The position numbers and the translations under genes were made by a program. Below, piece after piece: positions 13,274-25,208 of a stretch of 64,000 nucleotides of DNA. The notes beneath the pieces are model-generated. The model did no database searches. It saw only the letters and a list, made by a program, of their open reading frames with translations, and was not told where the DNA came from. Source of the stretch: Knoxdaviesia capensis (lineage: Eukaryota; Ascomycota; Sordariomycetes; Microascales; Gondwanamycetaceae); contig LNGK01000010.1 of assembly GCA_001510575.1 (NCBI GenBank), forward strand, positions 1,487,825-1,551,824. The letters are read 5' to 3'. The first letter of the stretch is position 1, and the number at the start of each line of letters is the position of its first letter.

Positions 13274-14928
13274 GCTCTGGGACAGTTCTTCTGGCCAACC
13301 CTACCACCGCGGCTGGCACAAGCAGATGATACACCACGAGACCAGACGAAAGATCACCCAAAAGACAGGCAAGACACTAGCTTCCGCGTAAAGAAGTTTG
13401 CGTGAAAGTGTTCTTATTTACGTCTCTTCTTCATAAACGGGGCCGGAAACAAAGTTCTGGAACTTTGGCACCAGGGGGCTGCTGGGCTATAGCCTGCAAA
13501 AAAAAACAAAAAGAAAAAAAAAAGCCCAGAGAAAATGTGCAGCATGTAATCAAATAATGTCACAAGCTGCAATGTAACGCAACGCTTCTTTTTTCTTCGC
13601 CGTACCGAAGTTATGACAGCTGGGTTTTATTTTATCTTTATATATATATATAAATTTATACACTGACATAAACCGGCCAGATGTTGTGTGGGGTAGAACA
13701 GCACAACAGCGAATGGCATAAAATGACGGCTATGTATAGCTGGGCGTACTATGCATAATCTGATGCACATGCCACAGCCGACCCAGAGATCGCAGTCAGG
13801 TACGGCGTATATTCTTGAATTGGCTGGTGGGAAGGGCCGGTCTCTTCCATTCCATAGGGCATTGATAGGTGCTTCAAGGCCGTCGACATTACAATGAGGC
13901 TGTATGTAGTACACTGTGTCATCGCTGCACATGTTCATACTTCAAACACTAATTATTGTTGTTGGCTTCAAACCACGGACAAGATACGCCCACCTCCCAC
14001 ACTACTCCGGTACCAATGATTGCTCGCCAGTTATCCTTCCGCCGCTTTGAAACTGCCCGTAGATTGAGGAGGAGCCATCCACACTCACACCAACACACTC
14101 AAATGTTCCACAGCCATCCACGCTGTTGTTATTGTTTGTTGTCGTCCCCCCCCCAAGACGCCACTCGTAACCATTTACTACAGCAGCACACCGAAGACGC
14201 CACTGTTTCCCTCCTTTTCCCCCTCTGCACATGCACACATCCCGCATGTTCGCGAGAGAAGGACGTATGTTGTGTAGCAACCGTGTATCCAGCAACGGGC
14301 ACGGAAGGATCGTTGGGCGCGGCCGTCCGGAACGAGACAAAACAGCCGGAGGTTTTCCATAGGGTCACACGGTCGCCGAGGGGAGACAGACACAGGAAGG
14401 AACGAAAGACCAGTGGTCCTGCCACTTAGTATCTATCTTCTCGTAGCTCGGAAGGAAGGAGGAAAAAGGAAAGAACCAGTGTGTCAGCGGGCCCCGCGCG
14501 CCTTCCCGCGACACACGGAAGAAACCATTAAGTCCAGCCACGTATAGCCCTCCTCCGTTCGTTCCATCCAGGGAAGGAAGGAACTGGAAGAACGACCGAC
14601 GCCCACGAACATTTGTTTCATCGACGTTTTCTCACGTCCCCTTCAAAGTGGACTTCAACCCTTTTATATACATACATCGGCATATATGTCGAGTTCTCTG
14701 TCGGCGGAATATCAGAACGAGCGAGAGTGCCACAACCTCGATTTTGAACGTAGAACATCATCGTCGCCTCTTTCCTTTCTCTTGTGTCTCAGCATTCCTT
14801 CCCGTCTTCCCGCCTCTTCCGCCCTTTTTCTTCCCCCCCCCTCTCATTCCGTCTTGCTTTTCGTGATCTTCTCGCGTCTACGTCTGTTATTGTCCTTGTT
14901 CTTCCCTTTTATTCCTCTTTTTCCCTTT

Positions 14929-14951
14929 CTCTCTCTCTCTCTCTCTCTCTC
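14929..14951. repeat. (CT)n microsatellite
   Basis: CT run of just over 20 bases inside the broad pyrimidine-rich stretch upstream of KAR9. Confidence 0.85.
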
Positions 14952-15679
14952 CTCTATAGTTTCCTTTTGCTATTATCGATTCTCCCAACGCATGAATTTG
15001 AGTTTCTTTTGTGAATTCGCACGCCACTTTATCTCGGATATCTTCGTTGCTCAGCTCTTTCTGACGGTCTTGACACCTCGCGAGGAGAATACCGAACCCT
15101 CCTGGTATTACTCGTCTTTCGATCTGCTGCAAACGACGCCGCCTGCAGTTATTGAAGCACGCTGGAATATCATCACCAAACGAGATATAACATGTCTTTC
15201 CGGCTTCTCACCCTGTCGATTCACGTCTAAATCCACTCTCTCACGCGGTCTCCCTGTCCTGGCTTCTTCGGTCTTTTTGACATATCCGACCCTCGTCCAA
15301 CAAGCTTCATTTCCACCCTTTTTTTATGTCTTTGTGCTGGGGCTGCACAAACCGACTGCATAACTCTCTCTTCCCATTTAAACCCCTGGTAAGCTTCTTT
15401 TCCTCCTTGTGGCCCTCACACGACGGAATATCGTGTCGAAGAGACAATAAAACCACCTCATTTCCTCCCCCGTCGCCATTATCTCCAGTTTCTCCATCCG
15501 GTTCCATGGTTCAGTCCATTGTTCCCGGTGTTGGATGGAATTGCATGACCCGCCCGTGACATCAACTTCTCCAAGAGTGTCCGAAGCTATCACCGTTTGC
15601 TTCACATCACAAGTACTCTTCCCACGTTGGCGGTACTACGAGTGTACATGACTACCTAGTACTGTACACTGCACGCCTT

Positions 15680-15703
15680 CACACACACACACACACACAC
15701 ACA
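15680..15703. repeat. (CA)12 microsatellite
   Basis: Uninterrupted CA run just after a TAGTACTGTACACT motif in the KAR9 upstream region. Confidence 0.9.
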
Positions 15704-16471
15704 TAGCCGCCGGTTGAGAATGTCTCGTCCATAATCTTGTTTCCCTCAATGATACCTCAGTCCGCGTCCTTAGTTGGAGCCAAAGACCAGAAAAATCAGC
15801 GCAAAAGAATGCCCACTCTCCCGTTGTAGCTCATGATATTGTTTTTCTCACACCCATCGTGCCTCAATTTTAATTGTCTCCCCCCGTAATTCCATTCCTG
15901 GCTTGTTTGGTTGCTGCTTGCTACCATTTAACTAGAATACCAGATATCTAGCTTCGGAGCTAGCTTTAATCGTCACCCGAACTTCTTCTCATCTTTCGTC
16001 CACTCTTGTATTTCATCTTCTTCCTTTCTTCCCTGTTGGTTTCTGTGTGTGGCCTTGACGACTTGATTTCTCTTCTCCTTCTCCCCTTCTTCCCTTCTCA
16101 TCACCATCCACCATCACCCTTCCTACACAGTCGCTCCTTCGATCTTCAACTTCACTTTTCCTGCCCCAACCTTTCTTCTCTCTATCGAGAGAGTGCCGTT
16201 CCTTTCTTCTTCCCCTTTCCTTTGCTTGTGTTCAGTCAGTGTTGCCACACGCTTCGTTCGTTTGCTCCATATTTCCTTCTGTTCCATTGGGTCTTCGATT
16301 CTTCTTCGTCTGGGTTCTTTGCTCCCCCCTTCTTCGCATCCTGATAGGCACATTAGCTGGACATTTGCCTGTATCACCAAAATCTCCATACATACTTTCT
16401 CTCTCTTCTTCTGTTTAAGCTTCTCTCGCTTCTGCATCTCCTCGTTCGCTTCTTTCCCCCCCTAAACCCTC

Positions 16472-16494
16472 CTGCATCTGCATCTGCATCTGCA
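16472..16494. repeat. hexanucleotide (CTGCAT)n repeat
   Basis: Between three and four tandem copies of CTGCAT in the pyrimidine-rich leader region upstream of KAR9. Confidence 0.75.
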
Positions 16495-17174
16495 CGTCCT
16501 AAGAGCAAGCTCAACAGCCCTGCTTGCACCCAAGCTCCCTCCGGCTTTTGCCCTCTGCAAGCTTCCCGGTCTCCACCTGCACTACACATACTTACTAGGC
16601 TATTCGTCTCCAGTCCAGCACTCTTGACCACTACTGGCCTCGCCTGCTTACGCCCTTTGTCCTTTTGCGCATATCCACTCATCCATCCAGGCATCGAAAT
16701 AAACCCGTCGCCTACAATCGACGGACGTCCAATCGTTTACCGGTCGCTCTCTGGTTTCGCTGCCTTGAACTCCTATTCCTTCCTGTCTCCATCGGTTGTT
16801 GACCTACAACAATCAAGAACAGACTGGGAAGCCACCGAACCCCAGGAGTGGAGAACAAACCGACCACCATCGCTTTCATTACCATCTTCACTTGAGTCGT
16901 TGACTTGCATGAAAAAGGAACACGTCAAGTCTCCCAATTTCTTCACTTAGGGCCCAGCAGTACGACCTACCTACACGAAAAAAACAAGACCGACGAAAAA
17001 AAGACACGCAAGAAAAAAAGAACTGGACCCTTGGCCAATCTATTCACTGCCCCCCTTGCGAGCTTTCCGGTGGCCCCTGTCGTTCCCTGGTCTGGCCTGT
17101 GTGTCCACTCTTCGTTCTTCTCTCTCGTTCTCTCTCCCTCTCCCCTGTTCTCTCTCTTTTCCCTCTCTTTGGTC

Positions 17175-20100
17175 ATGACCCGAGCTTTTTCTCTTACTGC
17201 CGCCAGTGCTCCAAGCACTGATCAGGCTCCCTTCTTCAGTGCTTCTTCCCCTAGATGGACTGCCCTGTCAACAGCCCTGCCATCAACCTTCGATCTCGTG
17301 CGAAAACCTTCACCAACGACTCCTGACCTCGTCGACACCGCCTCTTCCTTGCCGTTGAGACCAGCTACAGCCTCTCCCGTTTCTTCATCTTCGGCCCCTT
17401 CGTTGTCTCCAACCATTCCCTCCGCCTCCTCCCTCACTCTCGCCACGCTCCAGGGGCCTCATCACGAACGGCCACACGCGCCGCCACACTCTTCTTCGTC
17501 GTCTTCTCCTCCCCAGCCAACCATTTCCCTGGAGGTCAATTTGCTGCCGCCCACCCCTTTTGCCGGTGTTACGCCAGCTCCTCCTCCTGTCACTGTACCT
17601 GAAGACACTGTAACAGCTCCCACAACAGCCTCTGTGCTCGTCGCTGGCCCCAGAAATCATCACCACGAAAATTTCGATTTACCCTCCTCCTTCTCTTCCT
17701 CTTTACCCCCCTCACATCTACACACTACGCCGCCGTGTTTCGACGCTTTTCCCTCCTTCCTCCCGCCTCCTTCTCCGACTCCGTCATCTCCGTCGTCGTC
17801 TCCCTCTCCCGATTTCCATCTGCTCTCCAGTCCGCCCCTGCCGTCGCTACACACTCCGGCTACTTCGGCCCACGCGTCGCCAGTCATCCGCGCGACAAAA
17901 CCTTCCAACCCGTCCAACAACCACCTTTTTCTGCAATCATCATTTCCACACTCAACGCCCCCAACTGCGCCTCCAAGCTCGTCCGCGACCACCACTTCCG
18001 CCGCCGCAACCTCAACCTCGATTCTGCAACCGCGAAAACCCTCTCCGGGCCTTGCTGCGCGTCTCAAAGCTCTCGGCTTTTCTTCGTCGCCGCCCTCCTC
18101 ATCGCCCGTTTCGTCGTCGTTGCTGTCAACGGCGTCGCCATCGTCGATTTCATTATCGCCAACGCCATTATCTTCGCGCGATAAGAACGCCAGCCACAAC
18201 CAACCTCCCGACCCGTCCACCCCGATTCCCTCCTCCGCCCCTCACCACCACCCTTCCGACCGCACTCCTGGCATCGTCCAGAGCCACGTCCGCCAATTCG
18301 ACCGGACTGTAAGCAAGGCTGCTGCTGCCTCCGCCCCTCCAGCGGTCGAGCGCCGCGGCCGTCCGTGGAAAGCCGTCACTGCTGTGTCGGCCAAATCGGT
18401 CGCTGCCGTTGTCCACGCCGTCGCCTCAGTCGGCATCAAAAAGACGGCGATCGAGCACGAAGATCGCGCTGCCTCCTCTTCCCCCCAAACCTCCCCCACC
18501 ATACCACCTCCTGTGCTCCCCGAAATTGTCCCCGCCGCTCCTTTGGCAATGGACACGCGAAAATATATCCTCCCCGACCATACCAACGCAAATGGCACCA
18601 AGGTGCAGCTAGAAACCCGGCGCGAGCATCTCGAACGCGCCGCCCNCCGCCCGCCCGCCCCCGATCGACGATGCTGTATCCCTGCCGCCCGCCCCTCCTC
18701 CGAAGGACACTCCTCCCGCCTCCGCCACTTTCACCACTACCTCTGGTTCCAATGTAATTGTCACAACATACGCGCCTCCACCCCCAACCACCATCACCGC
18801 ACCTCCGGCTCCCACTAACGCCTCCTCCGATTATGTCCCCGGAGCCAATTCCTTCTTCACTCCTGGCCACCAACGGGCTGGCTCTATCTACACCATCTCT
18901 CGCGCCTCCTTTACCAACCAGCTCAACCAACTGACCTCGCTGCAATTGCCAGATGCTGATTCGTTGTCCAGCAAGATTTCTGCCATCCCCACCGCCCAAG
19001 TTGCCACCAACGCGCTGGTGAATGCCGCCGAACAAATCAAGAGTTGGATCTCGAAGGCGTCGGAAGTTATCGAGGGTCTCGATAGCGACGACGATGTCGA
19101 GTGGTCTGCGGCTGGTGGCCGTGAAGGCTTGGAAGAAGTGGAAAAGGCCATCTTCCGCTTTGAGGAGCTGATCAACGTGTTCCTGTCCGCCATAGAGGAG
19201 CTGCAGTGCCGTTCTGACATTGGCTCCGTGTCACCCTCCGATTTGAACCGGGCAGTCGCACAGATGGAGATGATCATGGCCGAATGGTCCAAGATCCGCG
19301 CCGCCCTACACTCGGTGAAGGAGCAGGTGGAGATTGCCATGGAATGGGAGGAGCTGTGGAACATGGTGTTGGGAGACATTCAGAACGAGATGGAAGATCT
19401 CAGCCGGCTCGTGTTTGAAATGGAAGAGCGCCGCCACAAGTCGCTCATGGCCTCTGGAAACGACTCGCTGGATCTGCCCGACCTTGAGACCATTGTCGAA
19501 GACACACCCCCCGCCAAGCTAGCCATCAACCACCACCGCTTCAGCGCCCCAGCCATGTTTCCTCTCCCTCCTAATTCCCCAAGCGTGACGCCTGCGCTGT
19601 CTGCTGACGACTCGGGCCTGCTTGCTCTCTTTGCGCGTATGCAGCCTCTCCGGGCGTCTCTCGACTTCTTGCCGATGCGGCTATCAGGCTTCCAGTCAAG
19701 AGCGCAAAAATCGTTCCCCACGGCCTGTGAGGAGCTCGAGATGCGTCGGGCTGGGCTGGACGCCAGCTGTAAGAAGCTGGAGAAGGATGCCGAGTCCCTG
19801 CGTAAGGAGCTGGGCGAAGACCGCTGGGTCACGGTGTTCCGCGGGGCTGGACGACAGGCTCTGAAGCTGTGTGAGTCGGTGGACAAGTCGGTGTCTAAGC
19901 TCCGCGAAGCCATTGATTCCGGCCTGCACCTGACCAACCAGCCGATGATGCTCAAGAAGATTGAGAACTACGAGGCCAAGAAGACACACTACGGCCCGGC
20001 CATTGAGCGGGTGCTGGCGATCATCGAGAAGGGCGTGCAGGACCGGTTGACCGTTAATGGCGAGATTCTGCGCCTGCACACCGAGACCCAGTCCAAGTGG

Positions 20101-21120
20101 GCGTTGCTCAAGACTCAGATCAGGGAGACTGACTTGATTATGGAGGAGCTCCACGCCGACAAGATTGGCCAGCAACTGCGGGACTCGGTGTCGAGTATGC
20201 CCTCCTTGGACCACTCTACTACGTTCAGCAGTGGCCACGATACCCCCGGCAGCTCGCCGTCGTCTTCAGTGATTGTGTCTGGGCTGGGATTCGACCCGTC
20301 GACGCCGGCTGCACGGCTGGCGAAGACTCGGGCAGCAGGTGCCGGCCCTGGAGGTGCCAGCGGCCTCCCGTTGCCTACCAACCGCCGGTACTCGTCGCTG
20401 CCAACGCCCTCCCACACGTCTACCCTTCCGCGCAAAGCCAACCCCGCGCGTCTGTCGGTTCTCGCCACGCCGTCGACTGTCAACACTCCGCCGGCCAAGA
20501 TCCCGCGTCCGGAATCGGCGCTAGGCATGCGGCCCAAGTGGAACGGCTCGGTCAACACGGTCGATTTAGACACCGGACACAACTTCCGGCCGCTCAGCCT
20601 CAGCACGCCCAGCCAGTACGCCAAGCAAACGCCGACGCCGACGCGGCCGGGCTCGTCGTTGGCCGCGGCGTCCAGCCACAAGAAGCACCTGCCGCTGCGG
20701 TCGCCCGATGCGCGGCTCGGGTCCGAGTCGCCCGACGACACGCCAACGCGCTCGGGGCGGATGTCGTTCCGCGACCGTATCCTTGCGTCGACAACCTCGC
20801 CGGGCCCGTACTCTCAACAGACCATCTCCAAGAGCCGGGCGCAGGCCCACGTCCTGCTCTCGGCCTCGCACCATGAAGACGGCGGCGCACCAGTCCCCGG
20901 CTCGCGGCCGGCCAGCTCGCTCGCCATGTCGCGTAACCCGCGCCGGACGAGTCTGCTGCCCCAGCCACGACCCCGGCTGGACGGCAGCACTGCCGGGTCG
21001 AGTGTGTCGGGCCGGGAGAGTCCGCACGCGCTGGCGGGTGCACGAAGCGCGATGCGGAACAGCATGAGTAGTTTCGGGGACGCGAAGAACAAGGATAACC
21101 GGCCGCGGTGGCGGCCGTGA
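17175..21120 (+). CDS. KAR9: karyogamy/spindle-orientation protein KAR9, frame slip at an N
   Basis: Kar9-family protein. In yeast, Kar9 links microtubule plus ends (through EB1/Bim1) to actin-based transport to orient the spindle and nucleus. From ATG 17175 the frame runs open to an undetermined base at 18646, then continues in the next frame to TGA 21120. If the N is not a real base, the two parts join as 1,314 aa. The first 450-550 residues are Ser/Pro/Thr-rich. The KAR9 domain runs from about residue 550 (IYTISRASFTNQLNQL) through a helical region with EAIDSGLHLTNQPMMLKKIE. The C-terminal third is basic and Ser/Thr-Pro-rich, and has an AKIPRPES segment close to an SxIP-type EB1 motif. A later start at ATG 18549 (MDTRKYILPD) cannot be excluded, because the N-terminal region is low-complexity. 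The KAR9 call is firm; the start and the sequence at the N are not. Confidence 0.85.
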
Positions 21121-22381
21121 GCGTCCTCTTCTTTCTGGTGTCTTTGGTTTTATGTTTTTTTTTTTAGGTTTATCTTAGCTAGCTAGCCGTCCTTTTTCTG
21201 TTATATTTCCTCTTTTTATGTACTGGGCACGGTTCCGTCCGGAGTTTTTATCTTTCTTCTATCTTCCTTATTTCTACCTGTAACTGCTTCTTAAACGACC
21301 GCTCGTTCCTACTCCATCGACCCTCCCATATCTCTGTATCTCCATTTTCTTTTGTCTTTGATCGCGGGTTTAAAGCTGAAATGATATCCCCTATGTCCTC
21401 AAACTTTTATTTTATTTTCGAGTGTATATTTCCTTCTTCTTCGTTCTTGAATCTTGTTCATAAGCTCTCTTTTCTGTATAGAAGTCCGCGTGTTTCTTTA
21501 TCGTGGGAGGGTGTCGGTCGGCGGTGTGGGTGTTGGCTCGTTAAAAGAATATAACTGTAATTTTTCATGGTACTTACTATCGTGGGTTTTGGTCGTGAAG
21601 ATGGTTTGTTATGTGTAACGGCGGCGCGTGTAAGGCGCAGTTTTTTTAATATTAATTTTCTAAAAAAGAAACTCAATTTTTTGGTTCTTTAGTGGTGTTC
21701 ACTTTTTTACTTGGCGAAAAGTTCGCCGCTAGTGCGTCCAGGATATTCCATGTAGGACAGACAATAGATCTCTCGCACATATCTACGCAGGACGCACACG
21801 ATATCACATTCACCAGAAGATCAATCGACACTCGACATCCAAAGAAGCAAGAAACGTAGTTTATATAGTCGTTTATACATTTCAGACACCAAAAAGGTCC
21901 CCCAACAAAACACCCGCCGCGCCAAAAGCACAACCCGCCAGAATATATCTAAAAATGCCACTCACTCACTCACTCCAACTCGGAAAGGAGGGAGGGAGGG
22001 AGGGGCGTGGACATGCAAAACAGGGGATGAGAAGAAATGAAAATTAAGAGGAAGAAAAAAAGGAAAAGGGGGGACGAAAAGAACAGGAATAAAATCAAGG
22101 AAAAACAAGAACTGCCCGCCGGGTGGTATTTCCAAAGTAGCATTTAAATAACACGTAACGAAGAAAAGAAAAGAGAGGAGGAGAAAAAGACAAGTTCGGT
22201 GGTATTGAAGAGCATGCCGTGGTGTCGTTGTTCCGTGTCCATGTATCGCAAAAACAAAAACAAATAAAGGATATCCGCCGTTTGGGAAAAGACGTGATGA
22301 GAGTCGTACGAGGCTTTTCCCTCGATGCAGCGCTCGAAGGAAACCATGGTAGGTATCCTAGAAAACTACAGTGTAGCGCAC
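21121..22381. other. convergent intergenic region (two 3' flanks)
   Basis: AT-richer stretch between the ends of KAR9 and the leftward gene. T-rich runs follow the KAR9 stop, and a GGGA repeat lies at about 21987-22004. The open frames are short; I see no gene. Confidence 0.6.
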
Positions 22382-25208
22382 CTACGGCGGCGTCGTCGAC
22401 TGGTCAAAGCCCTCAAGAATGCGCCGCGCCGCCAACATGCGCCGCCGGTACATCCGACTCTCGCTCGACGCGCGCCCGGCCTCGCTCAGCCCCAGCACAC
22501 ACCGGCCGAGGCTCGCAATCAGCTGCTCGACCATCACGCGGTCTTCGCGGTGCAGCTCGCTGACCGCCTGCAGCCCGGCCTCGCCGCCGCCGCCGCCGCC
22601 GCCCGCCTGAGCCGCCGTGTCCTGCATCAGCGAGTCCGACAGCCGCTTGAGCTCCTGGTCGGGCGACCCCTGCGGCGTCAGCACGCCGTCGGCGAGCTTC
22701 GCCTTGCTGGTGGCCACCAGCGGGAAGCTGCGGGTGGTGCCGGTCGACTCGAACGACGACACCGACGGCCGGTGCGTGATGCGCGACGACGACATGCTCA
22801 TCGGCCGCCGGATCACCGAGTTGGTGCGGCTGCGCGTGCGCCCCGCCAGCACCGCATCGCCGCCCGACGCCGCCCGCGCCCGCTGCGCCTGCCGCGACAT
22901 GATCGAGTGGCGGTCTGTTGTCGGCGTGACGTCGTCGTCGTACTGGTCGTCGTCGTCGTTGTCGTCGTCGTCCAGGTCCTGCACGTCCACGAACTGGTCC
23001 ATCCCGCTGCTGATGCGGCTGCTGTTGCGGCCTTCATCGGCGGTCGCAAACGACGCGCTCGTCGACGTCGTGTCACCGCTGCCTCTCCGCGCACGAGGCT
23101 TGAGGCGCATCTCGTCCAGCGGGCCACGCGTAGTCTCCACGGAGACATCCGACCCGAAGCTGCCCCTCCGCTCGAGGCGCTGCTGGCTGATGGTGCCCAT
23201 GGCGCTGTGCAGGAAGAAATGTTGGTAGTCGAACGCATCCTCACGGTCCTCGTGCGACACGGGGTTCTGGAACGAATCGTGGTACAGCGAATCGCCGCTC
23301 TCGCTCTGGTAGTCAGACACCACCGATGCGTCGTCGCCATCGTCGTCGTGGCCGTCTTCTGTGCGCATGTCGTCCTCGATTTCAGCCGGGGCGGCCGCGA
23401 CAACACCCTTCTCCGGCTGGCGAACGTCCACAGCCATCACATCGTCCCGCTCCTCCTCCCGACCAGCCGGTGCAGGGGCGTTGACGCTCGAGGTGCTGGT
23501 CAGGACCACTTCCATGTTGCTTTCTCCCTCGGGGAGAGGAGTGATTGCTACCCGCGCGTCGACAAATCGGATCGACTCCGCGTCTTCGTCGTCGTCGTCC
23601 AGCTCCTCTTGCACCGTCGCCTCGGGGATGGGCTCTGGCACCTTTCGCGCTTCCTCGTCCACACTCGAAATCTCGCCGTTCCACGGGCTTCGCCCAGAGG
23701 CTGACGCTGGTGGCGTTGCTTCGTCGGCATCGCCATTCTCCTTCGCCGCCGCCCCCGCGTACCATTGGTCAACTTGCGCGTGAGTAAACGGACTCGGCGT
23801 TCTGAGGCTTTGCATACTCCGCCGTTTCATGCTGTCGGCGCGGGCCTGCTCCCGCAAACTCGATATCTTGCCCTTCAGCCCCATCATCTGGTCCTTCAGA
23901 TCTCTCATCTGCGCGGCTGACACTGACCGCGTCAAGCCCCGGTCGGGGTATTGCTGGTACACCGAGTCAGCAGCTGAGTCAGGTCGCGAAATATCCTGGC
24001 TGTTGTAGAATTCAGGGCTGCTTTCATCTTCACTCAGGGGGACCAGGGACGTGTCCAACGCGCTCATGGCGCGGAAGTGCGGCCGGCCCGAGTTGGAGCT
24101 GAGCGAATCCGGGCTCTTCATATTCGAGCCCGGTTGGCGATACCCACCAGCAGCTCCAAGGGCGCTGGCTGCTCGCGGGTGGTTCAGCCCTTGCATGGGG
24201 TCGCTGGTGGGGGTATTTTCGGACAGGGTTGGGGATGTTGTATCTCGCAGAGACATGGCACTTTGCATCGAAGGAGAAGGTGTAGAGCCGTCTGATGACA
24301 TTCCAGAGGCAATATACAGAGAAGATCTCGCGCGATTGAGGTTACCCTCCATTGTCTGTACAATTATCAGAATGGAGCTGTCAGTATTGCGCACGTTGGA
24401 TCCCGTTTCACGCTATCTCGCGCCACTCCCCAAAAATCACAACACGCAGGAGAAAACATACCGTCAGTCTGCGCTTGGCGTTTTCCAAGATTTCTTCCGC
24501 CCGCCGGCCAATGGATATGGTAGAAAGACGGTCTTCGTCCTTGGCCTCTTTCGATTTCAGATGGCGCGCATGAACAGCCTGCACAATCGAGTCGGCGTCG
24601 GCGTATGACTCGGCCATACTCTGCTCATCGTCGCCCTGGAAGCTGGTGTCGTCAACACTGATGCTGTCGTCGAAGTCGGCAAAGAGGCCCTGGTTGTCGG
24701 GGGTGGTGACGGTGCTGTTGGAATCTATCGAGTCTCGCCGCTCGCGCTTGACTTTGATCTTTATGGTTGCTGGTGCTGTAGGGGCAGGGTTCGCTTCTGA
24801 TCGCAATACGGGGCCAACGGGTGAGGTTGGCCGTGACGGCCGGCCCACTGTGCTCTCGACTTCGGTCACTTCGCCAATATCTGACAGCATGGTTCCGTTT
24901 CCGTAGATAATCGGCGTGGTCGGCGTGATCGGACCGGCAACGAAGTTCCCTGGGAAGCCACCTTGAAAGCCGCCCTGGTAGCCCTGGTACGCTCCCTGAA
25001 ATGCAGAGTATCCGCCAAAGGCGTTCGGGTCATCCAGACTGAACTGCATGTCGGCCGCGGCGTTCTTCCAGATCATCATGTCCTGGTCGGATCTGTCTGA
25101 AGGGAAATCATAGTCTGGCAGAATCATGTCGGGGTTCGTCAGAGTCGGCGACGCAGGAAGCGGTGGGTATCCATCTTTGCTGCTCTTCACAGCTGTCGAC
25201 GCAGCCAT
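22382..25208 (-). CDS. conserved fungal protein of unknown function, acidic/Ser-rich
   Basis: Two exons, 25208-24462 and 24355-22382, join in phase 0 to 906 aa; the 106-nt intron starts GTATGT and ends ACAG. ATG 25208 is the first in-frame ATG. Exon 1 has a Gly/Gln/aromatic patch (FQGAYQGYQGGFQGGFPG), a basic KIKVKRERR motif and a helical end (RRAEEILENAKRRLT). Exon 2 has a predicted coiled-coil block (DLKDQMMGLKGKISSLREQA) followed by RRSMQSLRTPSPFTHAQVDQWY, which looks like the conserved core of the family. Long acidic stretches, including an Asp run at about residue 730, and Ser/Arg-rich segments follow. A helical C-terminus carries SELHREDRVMVEQLIASLG. I see no catalytic motif or membrane segment. 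It is mostly disordered with one conserved coiled coil, perhaps a scaffold, but no function can be assigned. Confidence 0.8.

Larger units (their letters stand above)
9552..17174. other. long gene-poor region between divergent genes
   Basis: About 7.6 kb between the leftward gene ending at 9551 and the rightward KAR9 gene. The left part is purine-rich on the plus strand, so it reads as a pyrimidine-rich leader for the leftward gene. The right part (about 14,650-17,170) is strongly pyrimidine-rich and probably holds the KAR9 promoter and leader, perhaps with leader introns. The centre holds microsatellites and several TACAGTAC-type palindromes. Open frames of up to about 225 codons exist, but they are low-complexity (Leu/Ser/Phe from CT runs) and I do not accept them as genes. 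Confidence 0.6.

Noticed and set aside
14686..15363. 225-codon plus-strand frame with a real ATG
   Set aside because: Leu/Ser/Phe-rich from CT runs, sits in the pyrimidine-rich leader upstream of KAR9, no recognisable domain.
22325..23704. Open frame of 459 codons on the plus strand
   Set aside because: Antisense to exon 2 of the 22382-25208 gene; Arg/His/Val-rich repeats arise from complementing Asp/Ser codons.
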